Origin: CAYXDO01 sp964463485
GTDB lineage: Bacteria > Myxococcota > Kuafuiibacteriia > Kuafuiibacteriales > Kuafuiibacteriaceae
Direction: 5' to 3'
Assembly (NCBI GenBank): GCA_964463485.1
Contig: CAYXDO010000042.1
Span: 1-64,000, forward strand
Length of the DNA stretch: 64,000 nucleotides
Shown here: in pieces, positions 35,681 to 44,106 of the stretch
Position numbering within the stretch: position 1 is the stretch's first letter
Layout: every line of letters begins with the position of its first letter
The notes under the pieces: model-generated
Told to the model about the DNA's origin: nothing
Databases searched by the model: none
Seen by the model: the letters and a program-made list of their open reading frames with translations, nothing else
Made by a program: the position numbers and the translations under genes

Positions 35681-36493
35681 ATGACCCGCGAGCCGCCACG
35701 GCATCCCCCTCCGCCCATTCGAGGGTCGCCGGTGTCCGCCGACGTCCTCGGGTTGGTGCTCGAAGAGATCCCGGAGGCTCTGCCGGCCGACGCAATTGGG
35801 TTGACCTTCGTCGACGACCCTGAGCCGCAGCCGCTTCCAGCGTCGGCGATCGGTCTGACGCTCCTCGAAGAGCCACAGCCTCTGCCCGCCTCCGCGCTCG
35901 TGCTCACGCCGCTCGATCCCGAGCCGCTCGCTGCCGACGCGATCGGCTTGGCCCTCACCGAGGTCGAGTCGGATCCGGATCTGGACGACCTCGGATTGTC
36001 GCTCGACGACGAGCCCGCGCAGCCGGCGCGCGTGTTGCTCGGCGCGCCGTCGACACCGCCGCCTCCTCTTCGTGGAGCGCCAGCTTCCCCTCCGGTTCGC
36101 GGTGCGCCCGTGGCTCAGGGCGTTCCGGTAGCTCGTGGTGCGCCCATCGAGCAGATCCCTGTGGCTCAAGGGGTTCCCGAGCCGGCCGAACCTCCCATTC
36201 CGATGATGGAAGGGATCGACTTGGGGCGAGACAGCACTGCGCTTCGCCCGCGAAAGAAGGCGCCACCCAAGCCCTCCGAGAAACGAAGAGCCAAGAGCGT
36301 CACGCTGGAGCCAGGCGCCGCGCCGGAGATGGATGGATTCGAAGGAACCGGTGTGGGGGACGGCGCCGGGCGACGACGCCAAACGATCAAGGACGTGAAC
36401 CTCGGCGAGGTTCGCCATTGCTCCGAATGTGGCTTCGAGGCGCCGCTCGGCTTGTCACGTTGCACGAATTGCGGGTGTCGGCTGTCTTCCTGA
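35681..36493 (+). CDS. Disordered Pro-rich protein with C-terminal zinc ribbon
   Basis: 270 residues. Residues ~15-115 contain about four degenerate copies of a ~20-residue unit built on LPADAIGLTFVDDPEPQP (AIGLTLLEEPQPLPAS, ALVLTPLDPEPLAAD, AIGLALTEVE). Then a Pro/Ala/Val repeat region (RGAPVAQGVPVARGAP) and a Lys-rich stretch. The C-terminus CSECGFEAPLGLSRCTNCG is a zinc ribbon with CxxC pairs 12 residues apart. No signal peptide. The unit repeats may be short linear binding motifs. Function unknown. Confidence 0.72.
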   Translation: MTREPPRHPPPPIRGSPVSADVLGLVLEEIPEALPADAIGLTFVDDPEPQPLPASAIGLTLLEEPQPLPASALVLTPLDPEPLAADAIGLALTEVESDPDLDDLGLSLDDEPAQPARVLLGAPSTPPPPLRGAPASPPVRGAPVAQGVPVARGAPIEQIPVAQGVPEPAEPPIPMMEGIDLGRDSTALRPRKKAPPKPSEKRRAKSVTLEPGAAPEMDGFEGTGVGDGAGRRRQTIKDVNLGEVRHCSECGFEAPLGLSRCTNCGCRLSS

Positions 36494-36549
36494 AACGCCG
36501 GACCACAAACGCGCGGAAACGCTCCGAGCGTGTTACATCCCGAGCGGCT

Positions 36550-36954
36550 TTGTTTTCGAACCGCCACACACTTCGAGTGATCTACGGCGACACCGATCAG
36601 ATGGGCATAGTCTACTACGCCAATCATCTGCGCTATTTCGAGGCGGGACGGAACGAGCTGATGCGCAAGATGGAGCTTCCGTACAAGGAGCTCGAGAAGC
36701 TCGGGTACGCGTTGCCCGTCGCTTCGGCGCAGGTCGATTACAGGAGCCCGGCGCGCTACGACGACGAGCTCGAGCTCGAGACTTCGTTGGTCGAAGTGCG
36801 CCACGCGAGCGTGCGGATTCGGTATAGGCTCATGCGACGGCCCGATGGCGCGCTCGTTGCCACGGGCGAGACGACCCACGCGGTGATCGGCCCCGACGGT
36901 AAGGTGACCCGGATCCCGCCAGAGCTGCGACGGATCCTACTTCGGGAGGAGTGA
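36550..36954 (+). CDS. YbgC/FadM-type acyl-CoA thioesterase
   Basis: A 134-residue hotdog-fold thioesterase. The signature IYGDTDQMGIVYYANHLRYFE carries the catalytic Asp of the YbgC group; GALVATGETTHAVIGPDGK is the central strand region. The TTG at 36550 is chosen because it gives the family's usual length and N-terminus; the frame is open further left over the previous gene. The stop overlaps the region just before the GlpX-like gene, separated by two bases, so the two are co-transcribed. Likely hydrolyses acyl-CoA or acyl-ACP thioesters. Confidence 0.9.
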   Translation: MFSNRHTLRVIYGDTDQMGIVYYANHLRYFEAGRNELMRKMELPYKELEKLGYALPVASAQVDYRSPARYDDELELETSLVEVRHASVRIRYRLMRRPDGALVATGETTHAVIGPDGKVTRIPPELRRILLREE

Positions 36955-36956
36955 CA

Positions 36957-37913
36957 ATGGAGCGGAACCTCGCGCTAGAGGCCGTGCGAGTCACGGAAGC
37001 GGCAGCGCTCGCATCGGCTCGCCTCATGGGCCTCGGGAGTGAGCATCAAGCCACCCGAGTGGCTTCGGAGGCGATCCGGCGCGCTTTTGCGTCCATCGAG
37101 ATCTGCGGGACCGTGGTGATCGGCGAGGGCGACCGCGACGACACGCCGGTCCTGTTCGTCGGTGAGAAGCTCGGGCGGTGGGAGCACAAGGACCCGCCGG
37201 TCTCGCTCGCCATCAACCCGCTCGAGGGCGCGAGCTCCTGCGCCAAAGGCAGGAACGAAGCCATGGCCGCGATCGCGATGACCAACGGCAGCTTCCTGAA
37301 CGTCCCGGACGTGTTCGTCGAGCGCATCGCGGTCGGACCTGCGGCCCGTGGCGCGATCGATCTCTCTGCGAGTCCCAAGGACAACTTACAGGCAGTAGCG
37401 GACGCGAAGGGCGTCTATGTCGAAGACCTCACCATCGCCATCTTGGATCATCCACGCCACGAGCGGCTCATTCGCGAGGTGCGGGAGGCCGGAGCGCGCA
37501 TTCGTTTGGTCGAGGGCGGGGAGCTCGCTTCCGCGGTCGCCACGGCGAAGGACGGCACGGGAATCGATCTTGCGATCGGCACGGGCGGCGCCGCCGAGGC
37601 GGTGATCGCCGCTGCGGCTCTGCGTTGCCTTGGGGGCGACATGCTGGCGCGCTTCGCGCTGCGGTCCGACCGGGAGGCCGAGAAGCTCGTGGCTTCTGGG
37701 CTCGATCCCATACGCGTCTACGGCCTCGAGGACCTGGCGAGCGGCGACGTCGTGTTCGCCGCAACCGGCGTCACCACCGGCGCGATGCTTGACGGCGTCC
37801 GATTCGTGCGCGGAGGTGCGGTCACCAGCTCGATGGTGATGCGGAGCAAGACGATGACTGTGCGCACGATTACGGCCCATCACCGGTTCGATCGGAAGCC
37901 CGACTACTCGTGA
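36957..37913 (+). CDS. glpX: GlpX-type (class II) fructose-1,6-bisphosphatase-like protein
   Basis: 318 residues of the GlpX family, which removes the 1-phosphate of fructose-1,6-bisphosphate in gluconeogenesis. ATG 36957 with GGGAGGAG upstream. Typical segments: CGTVVIGEGDRDDTPVLFVGE, then LAINPLEGASSCAKGRNEA, ending with KTMTVRTITAHHRFDRK. The metal/phosphate motif is normally D-P-[IL]-[DE]-G-T; here it is N-P-L-E-G-A, so the Asp ligand and the Thr are changed. Activity is therefore uncertain. It sits between a thioesterase gene and a small acidic protein upstream of enolase. Confidence 0.88.
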   Translation: MERNLALEAVRVTEAAALASARLMGLGSEHQATRVASEAIRRAFASIEICGTVVIGEGDRDDTPVLFVGEKLGRWEHKDPPVSLAINPLEGASSCAKGRNEAMAAIAMTNGSFLNVPDVFVERIAVGPAARGAIDLSASPKDNLQAVADAKGVYVEDLTIAILDHPRHERLIREVREAGARIRLVEGGELASAVATAKDGTGIDLAIGTGGAAEAVIAAAALRCLGGDMLARFALRSDREAEKLVASGLDPIRVYGLEDLASGDVVFAATGVTTGAMLDGVRFVRGGAVTSSMVMRSKTMTVRTITAHHRFDRKPDYS

Positions 37914-38014
37914 GAACGTTGGCTTCCCATCTGGAGCCGGATCGGCCCGGCCCGTTCGGCCCCATGGGTCTTGCAGGAAGCGGCTCCAAAGCGGAACATG
38001 GAGATGGAGGCCTG

Positions 38015-38206
38015 GTGCTCGACGCTTACATCATCGAGGAGATCAAGCGGCAGGAACGGCAGCGCCGTGACGACCGACCGCGCCTCGAGATCGAGATCCC
38101 GCGGCCCGAGCGTCCGAGACCAGAGGCGCCTCAGCGCGAGCGTGATGACGACGAAGAGTCGGACGAAGATCGCGGCGACGACAACGTCATTCGCATTCAG
38201 CTCTAG
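38015..38206 (+). CDS. Small charged protein, LDAYIIEEIKRQE type
   Basis: 63 residues from the GTG at 38015, which has GGAGG five bases upstream. The N-terminal LDAYIIEEIKRQERQRR segment is a short motif I associate with small conserved myxobacterial proteins; the rest is Pro/Arg/Glu-rich and then very acidic (DDDEESDEDRGDD). The frame is open further left to a GTG at 37910 that overlaps the previous stop. Probably soluble and disordered. Function unknown. Confidence 0.6.
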   Translation: MLDAYIIEEIKRQERQRRDDRPRLEIEIPRPERPRPEAPQRERDDDEESDEDRGDDNVIRIQL

Positions 38207-38365
38207 CGCGGGACATCCGTGTGTTCGAAGCTTCGCGAAGCGAGCGAATTTTTCGCGGCCAGAATCTTCTGAGCGCCGAGCTTGGGGCATAGTTCGTCCC
38301 AAGCCATCCCGTCGGTTGTCCGCGCGACTTGCGATCGTTCTCGGATCCTGCGAGACCAGGCTGCC

Positions 38366-39634
<1,269 letters not shown>

Positions 39635-39778
39635 CCCACCGGATTCCGCTTCGAATCAACCGGCTCCTTCGTCGCCAAAACGGCCGGGAGCGCTACGGCC
39701 GGAAGCGCTGCGCAGCCCCTGCTGCGTCGATCCGTTCCTGCCGTTGAAATCCCTGCGATACTCTCCCACAGTGAAGCG

Positions 39779-40794
39779 GTGGTTCTTGCCCACCGCTGGT
39801 CCTTGAACGCAGACGACCCTCGCGCTCCGAGCGCTTCGGCTTGGGCGTCGATGTCCGAACGCGAACGCAGAGCGGCCGTGGAAGCGCTCCCTGCGCTGAT
39901 CCCCTTCGAAGCCATGGCCATGGAGGGCGATGTCCATCGCAACGCCTGCGAGGACGCCCTGGACGAGCTTGAGCGGTACTTCAAAAAGATCTCGCGGAAG
40001 AGATCTACATCTCGAAAGACTTGGCCGTCTACTACCCGGACGAGCCCCGAATCGTCCCCGACTTGCTCGCCGTTTTGGATGCCGACGATCACAAGCGAAA
40101 TACGTGGGTCGTGAGCTTTGAAGGGAGAGGGCTCGACTTCATCCTCGAAGTGCATGTCGCCGGCCACCGGCGAAAAGACACGATCCGCAACACCGCCACG
40201 TACGCCCGATTGGGCATTCGGGAGTACTTCATCTTCGACCAACCCACCGGGGCGCTCTGGGGGCATCGGCTCGGGCCCGGAGCGTCGGTGTACTCTGCCA
40301 TCGTTCCGTCTGGCTTCGGGCTGAGCTCGGCCGTCTTGAGTCTCGACCTCGCGGTCGTAGGTTCGGCGCTCAAATTCTACGCGGGCACCGCGCAACTCCC
40401 CGGCGCGGATCAACTCATCCAGCGTCTCGAATCGATGGTCGGTTCGGTGATCGAAGAGAGGAGAGCGGAGGCCTTGGCGCGCGCCGAGGAAGCGAAAGCG
40501 CGGACCGACGCGGAGTCGCGGGCCGACGCCGAGGCGAAGGCACGCGCCGATGCGGAATCGCGCGCTGACGCTGCGGCGAAGGCACTTGCCGCTGCGGAAT
40601 CGCGGGCCGAGGCCGCGGCAAAGGCACGGGCCGATGCGGAGTCGCGGGCCGAGGCAGAGGCGAAGGCCCGCGCCGAGGAAGCGAAGGCGAGAGCCGAGGA
40701 AGCGAAGGCACGCGCCGACGCGGAATCGAGGGTGCGGTCGTTGGAACAGCGCCTGGCTGAGCTCGAGGGTCGAAGCATCCCCAAAGGGGAATGA
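39779..40794 (+). pseudogene. Uma2-family (DUF820) endonuclease-like gene with a frameshift
   Basis: The gene is split by a +1/-1 shift near 39983-39990, at an AAAAA run. The upstream frame gives LIPFEAMAMEGDVHRNACEDALDEL; the downstream frame gives the rest of a Uma2-like fold (DLAVYYPDEPRIVPDLLAVLD, then LDFILEVHVAG, then YARLGIREYFIFDQ), the PD-(D/E)xK-type region. The C-terminus is a ~100-residue Ala/Glu/Arg coiled coil of ARADAESRAEAEAK repeats, common in this family. The frameshift could be real or a homopolymer sequencing error. Outside the tRNA-flanked element, just left of it. Confidence 0.75.
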
Positions 40795-40856
40795 TCTCCG
40801 CGTTTGCCGACGCCGTGCGCCCTCCGAACCCAACCTCGCCCTGCGCCGAAGGTCGC

Positions 40857-40897
40857 GCGCCCAGAGGGACTCGAACCCCCAGCCTTTGGGTTCGAAG
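40857..40897 (-). repeat. 41-bp copy of the tRNA-Arg 3' half (candidate att site)
   Basis: Exact 41-base match to bases 43920-43960, that is, the 3' part of the tRNA-Arg gene from the anticodon loop to the acceptor end, in the same orientation. It lacks the 5' half, so it is not a tRNA. Such partial duplicates arise when an integrative element inserts at a tRNA 3' end. It marks the left end of a 3.06 kb segment. Confidence 0.85.
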
Positions 40898-41021
40898 TCC
40901 ATGTCAAGCAAAAACGACAGGCCGTTGTCCCAAGCGGTGTTCGGAGCAGACGTTCAGCCTGAGGCACCCCTCGGCGTTGCGATTCTCTGACGGTGTGCTC
41001 CTTAGTACACGTCCGTGGAAG

Positions 41022-41154
41022 TTCGTGACCACGCTGAAACCACAGAGGACGCGGAGAGAAGACACAGAGGACACAGAGAAGTGCTCATTCCATCATCTGT
41101 GTGCTCTGTGGGCTTCGGCTCTGTGCTCTCTGTGGTTTCTCCCGTGGTCACGAA
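41022..41154. repeat. Imperfect inverted repeat of ACAGAG-type, 133 bp
   Basis: The left arm begins TTCGTGACCACG and the right arm ends CGTGGTCACGAA; inside are several copies of CACAGAG on the left and CTCTGTG on the right. The whole can fold into one long hairpin. This ACCACAGAG-rich class occurs widely as a non-coding interspersed element in environmental bacteria. It lies between the att-like site and the AbiE genes. The rest of 40898-41407 shows no gene. Confidence 0.8.
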
Positions 41155-41407
41155 TTTGCGGGGACCTGTACTTAGCGTGGCAGCCGCTGGCGACCGTCAA
41201 TTCGAAACGTTCGCGCACGGTTGGCCGCAGCTGCCGCGTATCGCGGCGTCCTCGGGACAGGTCGAACAGCCACTCCCCGCCTGCCTCAGCTCGCTCCGAC
41301 CCTTCCCGCGGCTCTGCCCAAGCCCGCATTCCGCCAACCCATCCAGGAATCTGGCGCGGGCGGAGCGCGGTGGTAAGCCCGACGCGAACACCAGTTTTAC
41401 ACAAATA

Positions 41408-41413
41408 TATAAT
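41408..41413 (+). promoter_or_regulatory. Candidate -10 box of the AbiE operon
   Basis: TATAAT in an unusually AT-rich stretch (TTTTACACAAATATATAATG) 19 bases before the GTG at 41432. A matching -35 box is not clear. AbiEi proteins usually repress their own promoter, so this region may also be the operator. Confidence 0.4.
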
Positions 41414-41431
41414 GTGGCTTACTCTTTGTGC

Positions 41432-42016
41432 GTGGACACCGAGCTCGCAAGCCACCCGGACTGGGACCGCCTCTTCCAGACGGCGCTCGGCCAGGAAGGC
41501 CTGTTCACCACGAAGCAGGCCGCCGAAGCCGGATACTCGCCGCAGCTCCTCGTGCACTACGGCCGCATCGGTCGCGTCGTACGTCTTCGCCGCGGCATCT
41601 ATCGGCTCGTCCACTTCCCGGCCGGCGACCACGAAGATCTCGTCGCGATCTGGCTCTGGTCGGAGCAGGCCGGGGTCATCTCGCACCAGACCGCCCTGGC
41701 GCTGCACGAGCTCTCCGACGTTCTACCCGCCCAGGTCCACCTCACGCTCCCTGGCGCGTGGGCGCAGCGTCGCTTTCGTGTTCCCGAAGGCGTGGTGCTT
41801 CATCACGGCGACGTGCCCTCAGAAGACCGGACCTGGTTCGGCGCGGTGCCGACCACCAACGTCCGCCGCACGCTCAGCGACTGCGCTCGCGACCATCTGT
41901 CACCTGAGCTACTGCGACAGGCGGTGCAGCAAGCTCTACGACGCGGGCTCGTTGCTCGAAGCGAGCTCGCGGACGTCGAGCACGCGCTCGAGGCGTTCGG
42001 AGGCATCGCCGCATGA
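41432..42016 (+). CDS. AbiEi-type antitoxin / transcriptional regulator
   Basis: 194 residues. The N-terminal winged helix (~20-60, FTTKQAAEAGYSPQLLVHY then GRVVRLRRGIYRL) matches the AbiEi_4 domain, followed by the C-terminal antitoxin domain (ALALHELSDVLPAQVHLTLP, TNVRRTLSDCARDHLSPELLRQAV). The GTG at 41432 places the start 19 bases after the TATAAT box; a GTG at 41414 would be too close. In known type IV AbiE systems this protein represses the operon and antagonises the AbiEii toxin. Its stop overlaps the toxin ATG by four bases. Confidence 0.88.
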   Translation: MDTELASHPDWDRLFQTALGQEGLFTTKQAAEAGYSPQLLVHYGRIGRVVRLRRGIYRLVHFPAGDHEDLVAIWLWSEQAGVISHQTALALHELSDVLPAQVHLTLPGAWAQRRFRVPEGVVLHHGDVPSEDRTWFGAVPTTNVRRTLSDCARDHLSPELLRQAVQQALRRGLVARSELADVEHALEAFGGIAA

Positions 42017-42918
42017 CCACCCGAACGTACGCGACACCCGGAGCCTTCAAGCACGCACTGGAGCAACGCCTTCGCACGGCGACGAAGACCGGCGTCGAGC
42101 TCGCCCGAAAGCGGCAGCTCCTCGTGTTCGACCGACTTCTTGCGCGCATCATCACCGTGTTTGGTGATGCGGTCGTGCTCAAGGGCGGGCTCGTGCTCGA
42201 GCTCCGCCTCACGCGGGCTCGGACGACGAAGGACATCGACCTGCGAGTGATCGGGTCACCAGGAGAGCTGCTTGCGAAGCTCCAAACGGCCGGTCGCCTG
42301 AACCTCGGAGACTACATGAACTTCGAGGTCGCGCCGCATCCTGACCATCCGGAGATCGAAAACGACGGAATGCAGTACGAGGGCCAGCGCTTCCGCGCCG
42401 AGTGCAGGCTCGCCGGCAAGATCTACGGCCGACCGTTCGGGGTCGATGTGGTGCTCGGTGAGCCGATGTTCGGCGAGATCGAAGTCGCAACGGCTCATGA
42501 TGAGCTCGCGTTCGCCGGCATCGAGTCGCCGCGAGTGCAGATCTACCCGATTGAGACACACATCGCTGAGAAGCTGCACGCGTTCACGATGCCGCGCTCG
42601 CGCCCGAACTCTCGCGTGAAGGACCTGCCCGACATCGCGCTTCTTGCGACCGCACGCGCTCTGGACGCCAAGAGGCTGCGGACCGCCATCGTTCAGACGT
42701 TCGACCACCGCAAGACGCACCCCGTGCCCGACAGGCTCCCCGAGCCTTCGTCGGCGTGGTCAGCTCCGTACGCTTCGATGGCGCGCGAAGATCTTCTCCC
42801 GTGGCCTGCGCTCGGAGCAGTCACGTCCGCAGCGCGCGACTTCCTCGACCCCGTCCTCGCCGGCGATCTCAACGCAACGTGGGACCCGGCGCTCTGGCGA
42901 TGGCGTCCCATCGAGTGA
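42013..42918 (+). CDS. AbiEii-type nucleotidyltransferase toxin
   Basis: 301 residues. The nucleotidyltransferase core is seen as VLKGGLVLELR (~56) followed by TTKDIDLRV (~74-80), giving the GG...DxD pattern, and a later HIAEKLHAFTMPRSRPNSRVKDLPDIALL segment typical of AbiEii/MenT-like proteins, which modify tRNA or other targets with NTPs and stop growth. It overlaps AbiEi (ATGA). Its position in a tRNA-flanked segment suggests phage defence or element maintenance. Confidence 0.9.
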   Translation: MTTRTYATPGAFKHALEQRLRTATKTGVELARKRQLLVFDRLLARIITVFGDAVVLKGGLVLELRLTRARTTKDIDLRVIGSPGELLAKLQTAGRLNLGDYMNFEVAPHPDHPEIENDGMQYEGQRFRAECRLAGKIYGRPFGVDVVLGEPMFGEIEVATAHDELAFAGIESPRVQIYPIETHIAEKLHAFTMPRSRPNSRVKDLPDIALLATARALDAKRLRTAIVQTFDHRKTHPVPDRLPEPSSAWSAPYASMAREDLLPWPALGAVTSAARDFLDPVLAGDLNATWDPALWRWRPIE

Positions 42919-42991
42919 CGTGTCGAGCAGGGCCGCCCATGCCGCAGCTCGAACGTCCGCGACGCGGCGACCTCGAGTACGATGGGTTGCG

Positions 42992-43834
42992 ATGTCGGGG
43001 CAGCTCGAGGAGGGCGAGTTCAGGAATCCGTTCGCATTGGTCGCCCAGGTCGATTGGGTCGCGCACAACGCGCACGCATTCGCCATTCGTGATCGATATC
43101 CGGTCAGTCCGGGACACACGCTGATCGTCGCGCGACGCGTGGTCGCGACTTGGTTCGATGCCACCCGCGAGGAGCAAGTCGCGATGCTCGAGCTCATCGA
43201 CGTCGTGAAGCGCGCGCTCGACGCGGAGCTCAAGCCCGATGGCTACAACGTCGGTTTCAACGCTGGTGCAGATGCGGGCCAGACGGTCATGCACCTTCAC
43301 GTGCACGTCATCCCGCGCTTCCACGGCGACATGGACGACCCGCGCGGTGGCGTGCGCCATGTCATTCCGAGTCGAGGTAACTACCTTCGCAAGGTCGCGC
43401 CGCTCGCAACGGGCGGCGAGTCCGATCCATTCGCTCGACACATTCTCCCATTGTTCGACCGCGCGGAAGATATTGCGATTGTCGCTGCGTTCGTTCAGGA
43501 GAGCGGTCTTCGCCGGATACGCGCTGCCCTCGATGGCGCGCTTCAACGCGGCGCCCACGTTCGAGTGATCACCGGCGACTACCTGGGCATCACACATGAA
43601 GGCAGCGCTCATGCCATCGAGGAGGCCCATGATCGTGCGATTCAAGGCCTCCTGAGTGCTCGCACGAGAATCGAACTACGAAGGGCGAGTTGTTCCAACG
43701 TATCTTCGTCGGTAGTCATTCGTCACACTCTCCGAGCCAAATCCGCTTCCAGTCGTCGACAAGGCCGCGGGCCAGGAGGGCAGTCCCTCTCCCGAGAACA
43801 ACGGGCGTGGGTGCGCCGATGGGTTACACGATAA
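42992..43834 (+). CDS. HIT domain plus PLD-like N-terminus, truncated defence-type gene
   Basis: 280 residues. Residues ~10-125 are a HIT domain with the His triad MHLHVHVIPRF (~100), then a linker, then from ~153 the start of a phospholipase D-like nuclease domain (RAEDIAIVAAFVQESGLRRIRAALDGAL, VRVITGDYLGIT). After ~205 the sequence becomes Ser/Arg-rich without PLD features and stops near the tRNA. Full-length relatives, as I know them, continue into a superfamily II helicase and DUF3427. So this looks like a 5' remnant cut by loss of the rest of the gene at the element's right end. Confidence 0.75.
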   Translation: MSGQLEEGEFRNPFALVAQVDWVAHNAHAFAIRDRYPVSPGHTLIVARRVVATWFDATREEQVAMLELIDVVKRALDAELKPDGYNVGFNAGADAGQTVMHLHVHVIPRFHGDMDDPRGGVRHVIPSRGNYLRKVAPLATGGESDPFARHILPLFDRAEDIAIVAAFVQESGLRRIRAALDGALQRGAHVRVITGDYLGITHEGSAHAIEEAHDRAIQGLLSARTRIELRRASCSNVSSSVVIRHTLRAKSASSRRQGRGPGGQSLSREQRAWVRRWVTR

Positions 43835-43918
43835 GCGCTCCGGAGTTCGTTGGTCCCTGCCTTGGTCCCGCGAAGGAGGCCCGCAGCCCGCTTCGCTCTC
43901 AACCCCTTGTCTCTGTAG

Positions 43919-43992
43919 TGCGCCCAGAGGGACTCGAACCCCCAGCCTTTGGGTTCGAAGCCCAATGCTCTATCCAATTGAGCTATAGGCGC
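43919..43992 (-). tRNA. tRNA-Arg (anticodon TCG)
   Basis: The minus strand folds as a full cloverleaf: acceptor GCGCCTA pairing with TGGGCGC, D-arm AGCTCAATTGGATAGAGC, anticodon arm TTGGG-CTTCGAA-CCCAA giving anticodon TCG, and T-arm GGGGG-TTCGAGT-CCCTC. Discriminator A; CCA is not encoded. Its 3' half is duplicated at 40857-40897, making this the attachment target of the segment between them. Confidence 0.96.
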
Positions 43993-44106
43993 GCTGATCG
44001 GCTCAAACGCTAGCACCGCGCGGTGCCCACGTCACGGGCTTTGAGCGGTCACGCGGTCACGCGCCGTCTCGTTTCGCACTATCCTCTGCGCGTGCAAACG
44101 ACCTCG

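Noticed and set aside
40857..40897. Second tRNA-Arg gene
   Set aside because: Only the 3' half is present; there is no 5' acceptor strand or D-arm.
42644..42991. N-terminal extension of the HIT gene
   Set aside because: It overlaps the AbiEii gene in another frame and is Arg/Ser-rich; the ATG at 42992 begins the recognisable HIT domain.
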